From positions 49,080 through 113,079 of the forward strand of contig JAKSDK010000425.1 in the NCBI GenBank assembly GCA_022360095.1: 64,000 bases of DNA. The letters run 5' to 3'. This DNA is from Phycisphaerales bacterium. Its GTDB lineage: Bacteria; Planctomycetota; Phycisphaerae; UBA1845; UTPLA1. Positions 8,459-17,489 of the stretch are shown one piece after another; positions within the stretch are counted from its first letter, which is position 1; each line of letters starts with the position of its first letter. The notes under the pieces are model-generated. The model did not search any database. It worked only from the letters and a program-made list of their open reading frames with translations, and was not told where the DNA came from. A program made the position numbers and the translations under genes.

Positions 8459-8881
8459 ATGAGGCACCACAGCCACAAGGGGCTGCTTTTATTGCGCCAG
8501 GAAGATGGCAAGGTTGTTTTCCACGTCTTACGCACCGCCGCCTTCGTGATCTACGGCATCGCCACTTTCATTTTGGTTCGCTTCCTGAACGGCAGCTATC
8601 AACACGAGCTGATCGGTCCAGAGGCCAAGACGCTGCTGATCGCGCTTGACGTTGTTGTGGCGTGCCTCCTGTTCATCTGGAAGGCACCGAGGGGAGACAT
8701 TTACATTCGCCTGAAGCCCGTGCATTGCTGCAAGAACTGTGGCTACGACCTGAAGGGAAACGTAAGGGGGATATGTCCGGAATGCGGCACCAAGAATCCC
8801 GCGCACCTCAGCCGGACTTTTCGTTTCCCTTTTTGCAGGGTTCCTGAGTTGCAAATCGACCCCAAGAAGAAAACAAACTGA
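8459..8881 (+). CDS. Small membrane protein with C-terminal zinc ribbon
   Basis: The 140-residue protein has two predicted membrane helices (about residues 25-45 and 58-75). A cytoplasmic zinc ribbon CKNCGYDLKGNVRGICPECG follows, then a basic tail. The same CxxCGYDLxG...CPECG ribbon occurs in the otherwise different protein at 46694-46987. Such ribbons are frequent in planctomycete membrane proteins of unknown role. GGAGAG about 10 nt before ATG 8459 supports the start. It follows the 7325-8419 gene in the same direction. Confidence 0.7.
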   Translation: MRHHSHKGLLLLRQEDGKVVFHVLRTAAFVIYGIATFILVRFLNGSYQHELIGPEAKTLLIALDVVVACLLFIWKAPRGDIYIRLKPVHCCKNCGYDLKGNVRGICPECGTKNPAHLSRTFRFPFCRVPELQIDPKKKTN

Positions 8882-8931
8882 CCGGCGTTTTGTCGCTTGA
8901 TTTTGCGGATAGGCACTTCGCGAGATGTCTC

Positions 8932-9663
8932 TCACTGGCGTGCGGAGATCTGCAGATTGCGTTCGTTGTTGGCGGCCGGACGAGACTGAACACCGATCAT
9001 ACGGAGATTCAAGCCGCCGGCGGCATCAAGGCTAACCTCCCAAATCTGGCCCGGCCTCATCACACCTGATGCGGCTTCATACTGAGCCGTGCGTACTCCG
9101 TATTCTGAGGCCAAGACCGGATTCTCCATGAGTTGCAAGAACCGATCCCACAGTCGAGCATGCGTCGAATCGGGCTCAGACTCACCCGCCACGTCGATTG
9201 GCGCCTTTCGATCGAGCGGATATCCGGTGGAAGGTGATTGGTGCTCGCCGAAGACGCGACGGAATACAAAAAGACTCCAATCCTTATCGGGCGCCGCTTG
9301 AGCGATAAGGCTATGTTTGAACTTAATCACCTTGGCCTCGAAATAAACCTGGGCCCCTTTGACTTCGATGTTCTCCGGAACTCCCAGTGTGCCCGACGGA
9401 CCGATTTGCTGCCAACGAAGCAAGGTGATCGGCTCGCCCGTATCACTTTGATACTGTTCAACGACATCGACCTGCGCGACTCGCCGTGAGTCGCTTAGGC
9501 GCTCCACGTACAAGGCCATTTCCGCCTTTTCGCGTTCGAGCTCATTGATCTGCGAACGCAGACGTCGTACTTCAAACGCGCCGAAATGATCCGTCGTAAA
9601 GACCGCGGCGGCCACCAGCGCAAATGCGCCAAAACACAATTTGATCCAGCGAAACCTGAACAC
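8932..9663 (-). CDS. Membrane-anchored hypothetical protein with coiled coil
   Basis: The start is GTG 9663, with GAGGAG a few bases upstream. An uncleaved or cleaved N-terminal hydrophobic helix (residues 9-24) is followed by a short coiled coil (about residues 33-60, RLRSQINELEREKAEMALYV). A 180-residue soluble domain of unrecognised fold follows. It faces the periplasm if the helix is a signal anchor. It converges with the 8459-8881 gene and nothing nearby suggests a function. Confidence 0.65.
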   Translation of the reverse strand: MFRFRWIKLCFGAFALVAAAVFTTDHFGAFEVRRLRSQINELEREKAEMALYVERLSDSRRVAQVDVVEQYQSDTGEPITLLRWQQIGPSGTLGVPENIEVKGAQVYFEAKVIKFKHSLIAQAAPDKDWSLFVFRRVFGEHQSPSTGYPLDRKAPIDVAGESEPDSTHARLWDRFLQLMENPVLASEYGVRTAQYEAASGVMRPGQIWEVSLDAAGGLNLRMIGVQSRPAANNERNLQISARQ

Positions 9664-9885
9664 CCTATCTCCTCAAGAAGGCATGCACCGATGTCTTCAC
9701 AGGTGTACGAGGATAGTGCATCGTTCCCCTCTGTGTATCGGTCCGGCCACTTGCGATCTGCCGGAATGTGTCACAAAGACATCATAGCGGACCCATGGCA
9801 TTTCAGCACAGATGATCCATCGACGGCCCGGCCTCGGGAGTTCAGATTAGAACCGAAATCCGGCAGAATCGCTTTCTAATTCGCT

Positions 9886-10617
9886 TCAGAGCACTTTCCG
9901 AAACCGGATCACGTAGTTTTCGCGAAGCGGTATTTCCGGAACTTCGGAGACGAACTCGAAACCCGATTCCTTGATTTCGCGGATAAACTGCTCCTGATCC
10001 GCTCGAACATGACCCCGAATCCACGACTGACGCTCCGGCTTCAAATGAGCGATGTTCGCCTCACTTCTGTGGAAGTCCACAACAACCACTTCTCCGCCAG
10101 GCCTCAAGGCTCGATGGATTGATCGCATCATCGTTCTGGGATATTCGAAATGGTGATAAGTGTCACAGATAAACGCGAGATCGATCGATGTCGGCGGCAG
10201 CTCTGCCGAGTCGTCTTTGTTGAGTATCGTCTCGATGTTCGTCAACCGCTTTTCCTTCGCCTGCAACTCGATGTGTTCCAGAAAATCCCTGGCAATGTCG
10301 ACCGCGTAGACCCTGCCTGCCTGCCCTACCCGGTCAGCGAACAGCAACGTGAAAAAACCCGTGCCGGCGCCGATGTCGGCCACGTCCATTCCGAATCTTA
10401 GACCCAGCGAATCCACAATGGCCTGACGGTGTTTGTAAATCTCCCGACTCTCTCCTTCGAAACGTCCAATCCACTCATCAACGTCAAGCGTTTCTTTGAA
10501 TCGATCATTGATGCCCGGCCTGACATTTCGCTCTTTGTGTGCGTTGTCCTTGGTAACGCAACTGCCGGCAATGAACAACAGAACTGCGTACGGAAAAACC
10601 TTTCGAAGGTAGGACAC
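9886..10617 (-). CDS. SAM-dependent methyltransferase with a lipoprotein-type signal
   Basis: The class I methyltransferase fold has motif I VADIGAGTGFF, post-I acidic end YAVDIA, and the motif LAFICDTYHHFEYP followed by LRPGGEVVVVDF. The start is set at GTG 10617 because AAGGAG lies 6 nt before it; a GTG at 10638 is also in frame. The first residues VSYLRKVFPYAVLLFIAGSC read as a signal peptide with a lipobox, so the enzyme is predicted to be outside the cytoplasmic membrane, where SAM is not expected. Similar proteins with signals occur in planctomycetes. The substrate is unknown. Confidence 0.8.
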   Translation of the reverse strand: MSYLRKVFPYAVLLFIAGSCVTKDNAHKERNVRPGINDRFKETLDVDEWIGRFEGESREIYKHRQAIVDSLGLRFGMDVADIGAGTGFFTLLFADRVGQAGRVYAVDIARDFLEHIELQAKEKRLTNIETILNKDDSAELPPTSIDLAFICDTYHHFEYPRTMMRSIHRALRPGGEVVVVDFHRSEANIAHLKPERQSWIRGHVRADQEQFIREIKESGFEFVSEVPEIPLRENYVIRFRKVL

Positions 10618-10932
10618 GTCTGTCTCCTTAATGGTCACCCTAATCTGGCACGCCGATCATTATACCGGTTTCAGAGCGAACGAAATCCTGCCCCCTCCGC
10701 ATATCAACTAGAAAAATCGTGAGATCAGTCCGGGTCCACCGTTCTACGCTGTAGCAGAGGGGAAACCCGCGCCCTTGTGGCAGCGTCGGCGAGCAATCTG
10801 CCGGTCGCGCTCCACGACCCCAAACTCGACCGTCTGGACATCGAAGAAGCCGTGGCGTTCCTCCCTTCGGGATGTTATGCTGTCGAAGCACCGAAAACTC
10901 AATCACCAATCTTAGCGATGGAGAAAAGACTT

Positions 10933-11970
10933 ATGTGTGACCACCGAATGACCCTATGCATCGGTTTCACCGCAACCGTATGTGCGATGATTCTTCCCGC
11001 GTCGGCCGTCGCCGTTGAGATGGTCGAACTGAAGGCCAAGTTCAAACCCGGTCACGTCACCTACTATGAAAAGCAGGATGACACTGAGCAGTCCATGGAC
11101 GGCCCGATGGGAAAGATGCACATGAAATCCAATCAAACCACGGGCGTGATGCTAAAAGTCGAATCCTCCTCGAAAGATCACGCAAAGATCAGCATGACGT
11201 TCGACCGTATGAAGGTCACCATGGACGCACCGCCGATGGTCAACGACATGAGCTATGACACGGACCTTGCCGACGACGGAAGTGCTCCCCAACTAATGCA
11301 GGTTTTGACGCCGATGGTCGGCTCGACCATAACGCTGGAGTTGGACCAAAACAACCAGGCAACCTCGGCGGCAGGCATCGAGGAGATGCTCGCGAAGATC
11401 GAAAAGACCGCTGGGCAAAACCCTTTTTTCATTGGCATGAAACAAGCGCTCAATGAAGAACGAGCAAAGCAGGATTGGAACTACGGCCACCTGGCAATCC
11501 TGCCTAACAAGAAAGTCAAGGCCGGCGACCAATGGGACATGAAGCTGAGAAAGAGAATCGCGTTGATCGGTTCGGAGGTCACGGTCGTCTATGATTGCAA
11601 TTGTAAACTGGACCGTGTAACGGAGGAGAAAGGTCGAAAGATCGCGGTCATCACTTTCAGCGGAAAATCAACCGGTCTGGCCGAGGCTGCGATGCCGCAG
11701 AGTATGAAGGTCGAAAGCGGCACGTTAAGTGGAACAGCCAAATTCGACATCAACAGCGGCGAACTCTTCAACGCAGTCCAGAATATCGCAACCAAGATTA
11801 GCGCGGAATCGCCTGCCGGCGGGCCGCGTCTGAATGTTGAATTGAAGAAGAAGGAAACGTCCGTTCACAAGTCATCCTCCGAACGTAAGAAAGAGAAGAG
11901 GGAAAACGAAAAGAAGGCCGAAATGGCCAAGAAGGCTACAGCCGACAAAAATGCCAAAGACAAAAACTAG
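10933..11970 (+). CDS. Exported DUF6263-like protein
   Basis: The start ATG 10933 is chosen because a GGAGA site lies about 8 nt upstream and a classical signal peptide follows (MTLCIGFTATVCAMILPASA, cleavage after SAVA). Longer in-frame starts at 10777 and 10918 only add an unlikely leader. The mature protein is mostly beta-strand, with the pattern of DUF6263-like secreted proteins (GMKQALNEERAKQDW, ILPNKKVKAGDQWDMKL). It ends in a 45-residue Lys/Glu/Ala-rich tail that is probably disordered. It precedes a secreted beta-propeller gene in the same direction. Family assignment is moderate and function is unknown. Confidence 0.7.
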   Translation: MCDHRMTLCIGFTATVCAMILPASAVAVEMVELKAKFKPGHVTYYEKQDDTEQSMDGPMGKMHMKSNQTTGVMLKVESSSKDHAKISMTFDRMKVTMDAPPMVNDMSYDTDLADDGSAPQLMQVLTPMVGSTITLELDQNNQATSAAGIEEMLAKIEKTAGQNPFFIGMKQALNEERAKQDWNYGHLAILPNKKVKAGDQWDMKLRKRIALIGSEVTVVYDCNCKLDRVTEEKGRKIAVITFSGKSTGLAEAAMPQSMKVESGTLSGTAKFDINSGELFNAVQNIATKISAESPAGGPRLNVELKKKETSVHKSSSERKKEKRENEKKAEMAKKATADKNAKDKN

Positions 11971-12107
11971 GGGCGACCATCAGTTCCGACGAGAACAGGC
12001 ATGACGTGTCGCTCTCCGCGGCGGCGGCCGGGTTTCCGTCAAACTGGCACGAGTTTCAACGGCGAGCGGAAAAGAATGGCATTTTCTTCGCAAAGGAGTC
12101 AAGTGAT

Positions 12108-13373
12108 ATGATCCGATCGGGAATCATTCAGATCGTTGCCTTGGGATTCTGTCTTGCCGTTGCCGACAAATCGCTCGGCCAATGGAAGCAATGGGGCGGA
12201 CCCAAGCAGAATTTCAAAGTCAAATGCAAGGGACTGGCCGGAGAATGGCCGAAGGATGGCCCGCCGAAGCTATGGTCACGCGACCTCGGCGAGGGATACT
12301 CGGGGATCCTGGCCGACAAGGGCCGTCTTTACACCATGTATCGCGACGGTGGCAAGGAAGTTGTCGTAGCGATGAAAGCGAAATCCGGAGAACCTGTTTG
12401 GGAGCATCGCTACGATTCTCCGGTCCACGAGAAACATGAAAAAAGATTCAACTCAGGCCCTCGCGCCACACCGCTGATTTCAGGCAAGCGACTCTACACC
12501 ATCGGCTGCTCGGGAAAAATGTTCTGTCTTAATGCCAAGTCGGGAAAGGTCTATTGGAAAAAGGACCTTTGGAAAGATTACGAGGGTTCATTCCTGAACC
12601 ATGGATACTCTTCAAGCCCATTTGTCTATAAGGACAGTGTCATCGCGCTGGTCGGCGGCGAAGGACACAGCATCGTGGCCTTTGACAAGGAGAGCGGCGA
12701 GGAACTTTGGAAGAAACAGAATTTTGGAAACAGCTACTCCACCCCCAAGCTCATCAACGTCGACGGACAAGATCAACTCCTGTGCTTCATGGCGCAGGAA
12801 CTCGTCGCGATCAATCCCAAAAATGGAAAGTTGCTCTGGGACTATCAGATCGGAAACAGATGGAACCAGAATATCTCACAACCGATCTGGAGAAACAAAG
12901 ACAAAATCCTGTTCATTTCAGTCGCACAGGCCGGCAGCCGCGGGCTCAAGCTGACACGCAAAGGCAAGAAAACCAAAGTCGAAGAGGTCTGGACCAACAA
13001 GGTCGGCGTCCATCACAGCAACGCGATCCGAATCGGCGAATACGTTTACACGTCTACAGGTGGATTTCAACCCGGCCTGTTTCAGGCCATTAATATCAAG
13101 ACCGGTGAGATCGCCTGGCGGGAACGGGGCTTTGCAAAAGCAACCATGCTCTACGCAGACGGCCAATTCATCATTCTTGATGAGAACGGTCAACTGGGGC
13201 TCGCGACGGCTACGCCGGAACTCTTCGAGGTCCACGCCACGGCGCCGATCCTGGAGCCGATCGGAGGTTCCAAGACCTGGACGGTTCCCACCCTGGTGGA
13301 CACCACACTTTACCTTCGTGACAGCTCAAAGATCATGGCCCTTGACCTTGGCGTGAGCCCGAAGGCGAGTTGA
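12108..13373 (+). CDS. Secreted PQQ-like beta-propeller protein
   Basis: The 421-residue protein starts at ATG 12108 behind an AAGGAG site (12097-12102). The signal peptide is IIQIVALGFCLAVADKSLGQ. The rest is a series of propeller blades with the Trp-docking style signature, e.g. LNAKSGKVYWKKDLWKDYEG, FDKESGEELWKKQNFG, INPKNGKLLWDYQIG and INIKTGEIAWRERG. Such alcohol-dehydrogenase-like propellers without a heme domain are abundant in planctomycetes. Most lack quinone chemistry and act in binding or scaffolding. A longer frame to 12006 lacks a signal and ribosome site. Confidence 0.85.
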   Translation: MIRSGIIQIVALGFCLAVADKSLGQWKQWGGPKQNFKVKCKGLAGEWPKDGPPKLWSRDLGEGYSGILADKGRLYTMYRDGGKEVVVAMKAKSGEPVWEHRYDSPVHEKHEKRFNSGPRATPLISGKRLYTIGCSGKMFCLNAKSGKVYWKKDLWKDYEGSFLNHGYSSSPFVYKDSVIALVGGEGHSIVAFDKESGEELWKKQNFGNSYSTPKLINVDGQDQLLCFMAQELVAINPKNGKLLWDYQIGNRWNQNISQPIWRNKDKILFISVAQAGSRGLKLTRKGKKTKVEEVWTNKVGVHHSNAIRIGEYVYTSTGGFQPGLFQAINIKTGEIAWRERGFAKATMLYADGQFIILDENGQLGLATATPELFEVHATAPILEPIGGSKTWTVPTLVDTTLYLRDSSKIMALDLGVSPKAS

Positions 13374-13538
13374 TTGAGCTTTACGCCAGGAGGCATCTCA
13401 ACGAATCCGGCCATGGGGCAGCTTAGGCATGCACCGCAGGCCGCTGCATGAAGCGGGTTTTCGACGTGCGCCGACGAAATCGTGTCTGGACAGGACGCCC
13501 GACTTCGTAAAAGATACCCTCACTTTGATAATTTGCCT

Positions 13539-13625
13539 GGAGAGGTGTCCGAGTGGCTGAAGGAGCCGCATTCGAAATGCGGTCTGCGGGTAACCGTAGC
13601 GGGGGTTCGAATCCCTCCCTCTCCG
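13539..13625 (+). tRNA. tRNA-Ser (anticodon CGA)
   Basis: An 87-nt class II tRNA with acceptor stem GGAGAGG/CCTCTCC and discriminator G. The anticodon stem CCGCA/TGCGG encloses loop TTCGAAA, giving anticodon CGA for codon UCG. A long variable arm (TCTGCGGGTAACCGTAGCG) and T arm GGGGG-TTCGAAT-CCCTC follow. No CCA is encoded. A TTTTC follows the gene. Confidence 0.95.
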
Positions 13626-13704
13626 TTTTCTAATATGAAGTGATGGAATTCCGATTTCGAAATTTGGGACATTATTGCGCCCGCAGGCAGAAGCCCGGGT
13701 GCGC

Positions 13705-16419
13705 TTAATCCTGTTGATCGAGCGGCAGGCCAAGCTCGGTTTTCTTGTCCACCCAGCTCTGAAACTGCTCACGACCGCTGCATCCGGAATCAGGACCCCA
13801 GTCCTGGTTTAAACACCAGTCTACAAATTCATCCAGAGCTCGCTGCTCAGTGTGCTCGCACGAAAAAACGCCGCTATGTTGCTGCTGTTGTCCACCTTCA
13901 CACTCGTCAGGAATGCCGTTTAGGTTTGTATCCTGGCTGATGCCCGCTGCGATGTCGCACGCGTCGGGAACATCGTTCCCATTACAATCATCACAGGTCG
14001 AGGCATTTTGACACGCTGCAATATCACATTCATCCGGTATGCCGTTTTCGTTACAATCCAAACTCCCAAACGGCTGCGATAGCGCCAGGTCGCATTCGTC
14101 GGGCCAGCCGTTGAAATTACAGTCCGCACTAACCTGCCCGTTCCCATCGGGATCATTGGGATCGACGTCACATTCGTCCGGTACGCCGTTTCCGTTGCAG
14201 TCCTCTTCACACTCGTCCGGGATCCCGTTCGCGTTACAGTCCGGGCTAACGAGATTGTTCCCATCAGGGTCCGTAGGGTCCATATCCAAGGCGTCCGGCA
14301 CACCGTTCCCGTTACAATCCGGCTCACACCCGTCCGGAATTCCGTTCGCGTTCAAATCCGAATCGATCTGACCGGCAATATCGCAATCGTCCGGCAGGCC
14401 GTTTGCGTTACAGTCCACTTCACACATGTCCGGCACACCATTGTCATTGCAATCCGAATCGCAGTTCTCGGTGCAATAGAAGGGGCCACCGGACGCCTGG
14501 CTGCTCTCATCGATCTCGCACTCATCAGGCAGCCCGTTCTTGTTACAGTCCGCACTAGTCTTGTGAAAGATGTCGAGCGTGTCATCCCGGCCGTTTTGGT
14601 TGCAATCCGTCCCGGAGCGCCCAAACGCCAGAGCTCCAGTCGCCGGACACGGGTTCGTGATGTCACACGCATCGATGCCCAGAAGCGCATTGACAAAACA
14701 AGGCATGTCGTCGACGTCAAGAACATGATTCCGGTCCATGTCCGCGCAATAACAGAGCCCTGCAAAGTCTCCGCTCGAGAGCACGCAATCCACAAACGGC
14801 TGAATGTCCATGCCGTCTACTCGATTATCTCCGTTCATGTCGGCCCGGATACACTCGCACTCATCAAGAAGGCCATTATGATTGCAGTCGCCCGACTCGC
14901 ATCCGTCCGGCACTCCGTTCTCATTGCAATCCCCACACAAGAGGTCACCCGGCAAACAAGTCGCAATGTCACACTCGTCGGGAACGAGGTTGCAATTACA
15001 GTCATCGCTCACGCCGGTTCCAATATCACAAGAATCAGGCTCCGTGTTTGAATTACAATCCGCCTCACACTCGTCCGGTACACCGTCTCCCGTGCAATCA
15101 TCACTCGTGCCTGCCAAAATGTCGCAAGAATCAGGAACAAGATTCGCATTACAATCGGGCTCGCACTCATCGGGAATGCCGTTTCCACTGCAATCCGCGC
15201 TCCCGCCGCAATCGGGCACATTGCAAGGCCCGTCAATGGTGCCACAGTCAATATCGCAACCGTCCGGTATGCTGTTCTCGTTGCAATCAGGGACGCAAAC
15301 GCCACGAGGATTCGCGATCGCCGCGCGCAACCCTGGATTCGTTACAGCCGTGCCATCAGCACTCGGAATTCCCGTGACAACATGGCAAGCGATGTCGGTT
15401 GCGATCCCGATCACCTCACACGTATCCTCCAGGTAAACTGGAGAGCCGGAGTTCCCTTTCGTGATATCGACTCGATATTCGATCCAGGTTTGCGTCACGC
15501 TATGGTTGTAATACTCCCCTGCATGCGTCTTCTGCACGCGATTCCACAATTTTGAAACAGGCGACGAGACGGCCCCGTAGCCCGTTGCTCGAACAGTCTG
15601 CCCCGATGACGGTGGAAGTGTCGAAACCAACTCAAAGAAGGCGCCCTGCGTCTGAAACGGTGTAAGCCCCGTGGTCGAATTCGGAAAACAGCCGAAATAA
15701 CACCAGTCGTCCCCAATGACGCCGAATCCATCATCGTGCCACTGCACCGAACTCAGATCCACAACGTACTGATCTTCGGGAGGGGGATGAACAACAGCGC
15801 CGGATGCAGCGGAAAACGGCACATTAAACTCAACCATAAACAGCGTGCCAGCGCAGTGCCCCGCCGTGATGAGACAATGAGCGGCATCGTCGATGATAAA
15901 GGCGGAACAAATCGGAGAGCCGGCCGAGCTTATTGTCCGTGCCACCCTTGGGTCACCCGACAACACCCGACGATCCAAACACGGGGCAACCGCACTCACA
16001 GGAAATCCACCACCGGCATTCTCAGGTCCCGACATAGGATCGTTGATCATCACCCGATTAAGACCCGTTCCCGGATGAGCAACAAGCTCGATTTGAACCT
16101 CATCACCATTGAAAAACGCAGATTTGTTCTGCCATTGAGCGACATGGCTCGTGTGCATCGTCTGAACGGCCCCATCAGCCGCAGACGTGATCCGAAGGTA
16201 TGCCCCCGTTCCAACCGCCTCGTTGCCCGACAACTGAACGAGATCAAATCGCATTTGCAGCCAGGTCGCGCCTGCATCTGCTACGGTTGTCGAAAAGATA
16301 ACTGCCGTCGCGTTCCCGGTATTTTCAACAAATCCGGAGTCGATCAGCGCCGCTTGCGCTGCCAACGGCAGCACCAATAGCGCGCACCATCCACCCGGCA
16401 CACCAACGTGCTTTTTCAT
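13705..16419 (-). CDS. Secreted trypsin-like serine protease with dockerin-like and DCNxNGxPDxC repeats
   Basis: The start is ATG 16419 with GGAG 10 nt upstream; a TTG at 16434 is in frame. In numbering from 16434, a signal peptide (to about residue 29) precedes a beta domain (30-150). A trypsin-like domain follows with His193 (TAGHC), Asp242/243 (GDDW) and Ser329 (KGNSGSP). From about 385 to 835 there are some twenty copies of a calcium-binding-type repeat of form DCNxNGxPDECD. They are interrupted near 540-595 by a dockerin-like pair (DMNGDNRVDGMDI and DMDRNHVLDVDDM). A GGQQQQ linker and a Cys-containing tail close the protein. It is probably a calcium-stabilised extracellular protease. It is downstream of the PEP-CTERM gene on the same strand. 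Confidence 0.85.
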   Translation of the reverse strand: MKKHVGVPGGWCALLVLPLAAQAALIDSGFVENTGNATAVIFSTTVADAGATWLQMRFDLVQLSGNEAVGTGAYLRITSAADGAVQTMHTSHVAQWQNKSAFFNGDEVQIELVAHPGTGLNRVMINDPMSGPENAGGGFPVSAVAPCLDRRVLSGDPRVARTISSAGSPICSAFIIDDAAHCLITAGHCAGTLFMVEFNVPFSAASGAVVHPPPEDQYVVDLSSVQWHDDGFGVIGDDWCYFGCFPNSTTGLTPFQTQGAFFELVSTLPPSSGQTVRATGYGAVSSPVSKLWNRVQKTHAGEYYNHSVTQTWIEYRVDITKGNSGSPVYLEDTCEVIGIATDIACHVVTGIPSADGTAVTNPGLRAAIANPRGVCVPDCNENSIPDGCDIDCGTIDGPCNVPDCGGSADCSGNGIPDECEPDCNANLVPDSCDILAGTSDDCTGDGVPDECEADCNSNTEPDSCDIGTGVSDDCNCNLVPDECDIATCLPGDLLCGDCNENGVPDGCESGDCNHNGLLDECECIRADMNGDNRVDGMDIQPFVDCVLSSGDFAGLCYCADMDRNHVLDVDDMPCFVNALLGIDACDITNPCPATGALAFGRSGTDCNQNGRDDTLDIFHKTSADCNKNGLPDECEIDESSQASGGPFYCTENCDSDCNDNGVPDMCEVDCNANGLPDDCDIAGQIDSDLNANGIPDGCEPDCNGNGVPDALDMDPTDPDGNNLVSPDCNANGIPDECEEDCNGNGVPDECDVDPNDPDGNGQVSADCNFNGWPDECDLALSQPFGSLDCNENGIPDECDIAACQNASTCDDCNGNDVPDACDIAAGISQDTNLNGIPDECEGGQQQQHSGVFSCEHTEQRALDEFVDWCLNQDWGPDSGCSGREQFQSWVDKKTELGLPLDQQD

Positions 16420-16472
16420 CTCACTACGCTCCAATTACTTCTTGGGGCTTCGTGCCCCCCCAGATCTTCGGC

Positions 16473-17132
16473 TTAACGGTTCCTTCGACGTCTCAACCCG
16501 ATGCCGACGGCGCCGAACGCCAACATCGAAAGCGTTCCAGGCTCCGGCGGGTATCGAGCCGGGACCGGAATGCCTTGTTCCGTTTCATACCCCCACGCAA
16601 ATGCATCCAAACCCGTATCGGTTCGCCGGACGCCGATCCAACCGTAGTGAACACCGTCACCAGGATCGAAACGCAAGCCCAGGTACGCCGATACTCCCTC
16701 GGGAATTAGCGAGCCAAAACCAGTGTAGTAGGCATAGCCATAGTTACTCCACACGGCCCCCGGACTCGGCACGCCATCCGTCATTATGGAAAAGGGGGCT
16801 AAGAAGGCATCGTATGCGCCGCCCACTTGGATCTCGACGGCAGGCTCTCCCCCCGAAAGCGCGCCACCCCATGTAGACTCAACCTGGGCGACACTGGATG
16901 CTCCACCTGAAATGCCCGGCTGATTTGCCGCAGGCTGTGTAATATCAAGCCAGGTCTCTACCTCCAGCGATCCCCGCCACTCAAAATGACCCGGCTGCCC
17001 CTCAGAGGGATTGTCATGGCGAACAGGCGCGGCATAAGCCTGGGTGCCGCCCGCGAGCATCGCCCCGGCCATCAGTGCCTCCGCAGCCCGTCTCCGCTTT
17101 TCCTTGCGCTTGCGCCTTCTCCGAACGCTCAT
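16473..17132 (-). CDS. PEP-CTERM sorted exported protein
   Basis: The start ATG 17132 follows a GGAG site. The N-terminus is strongly basic (MSVRRRRKRKEKRRR), then a hydrophobic signal ending AYAAP. The body is a beta-rich domain with FEWRGSLEVETWLDI, and GVHYGWIGVRRTDTGLDAFAWGYET, a pattern seen in many PEP-CTERM proteins. The C-terminus is PPEPGTLSMLAFGAVGIG followed by LRRRRNR, a complete PEP-CTERM signal (PEP box, hydrophobic helix, Arg cluster) recognised by exosortase. It is therefore expected to be processed and displayed or secreted. No exosortase is present in the window. Confidence 0.85.
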   Translation of the reverse strand: MSVRRRRKRKEKRRRAAEALMAGAMLAGGTQAYAAPVRHDNPSEGQPGHFEWRGSLEVETWLDITQPAANQPGISGGASSVAQVESTWGGALSGGEPAVEIQVGGAYDAFLAPFSIMTDGVPSPGAVWSNYGYAYYTGFGSLIPEGVSAYLGLRFDPGDGVHYGWIGVRRTDTGLDAFAWGYETEQGIPVPARYPPEPGTLSMLAFGAVGIGLRRRRNR

Positions 17133-17489
17133 GACGACGCTCCAAAACGGGAAGTTTCCGTCCTTGCCAAACAACACGGGATTCTCCGGAACACGGACTT
17201 TATGGAGGACATCCCTCTTAAATACGCAAGTCTAGCGAAAAACATATCTCAGACACAAATATTCTTATGTGGAAAAGTGTGAATTTATCTTCGATTATTG
17301 GCTTAATTCTTTATTAATAAAACAATTAAAGACAAATATATTTGTTTATTCTTCAGCAACAAATCGAAGTCTGAAATCGTGAGATCGCTCCCCTCTAGGC
17401 TGCCCCAGACGTGCATGGATGGATACGGCGCCCCCCAACTGATCAAATAAGGCGTGGATCAATGCCACACTGTCCGGGAGCGTAAACAT
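17133..17489. other. AT-rich intergenic region with two perfect palindromes
   Basis: No gene is seen. Between about 17220 and 17370 the base composition drops to strongly AT-rich. The stretch contains the perfect palindromes TTTATTAATAAA (17310-17321) and ACAAATATATTTGT (17332-17345), 10 bp apart. It lies between divergently transcribed genes (PEP-CTERM gene leftward, DUF2891 gene rightward), so it is a likely shared promoter/operator region. Confidence 0.45.

Noticed and set aside
10777..10932. N-terminal extension of the DUF6263-like gene
   Set aside because: It lacks a ribosome site and would bury the signal peptide; ATG 10933 fits better.
13860..15300. Dense short repeats that could suggest a CRISPR array
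   Set aside because: They are in one long open frame, vary at third codon positions and encode the DCNxNGxPDxC unit; repeat length and spacing are irregular.
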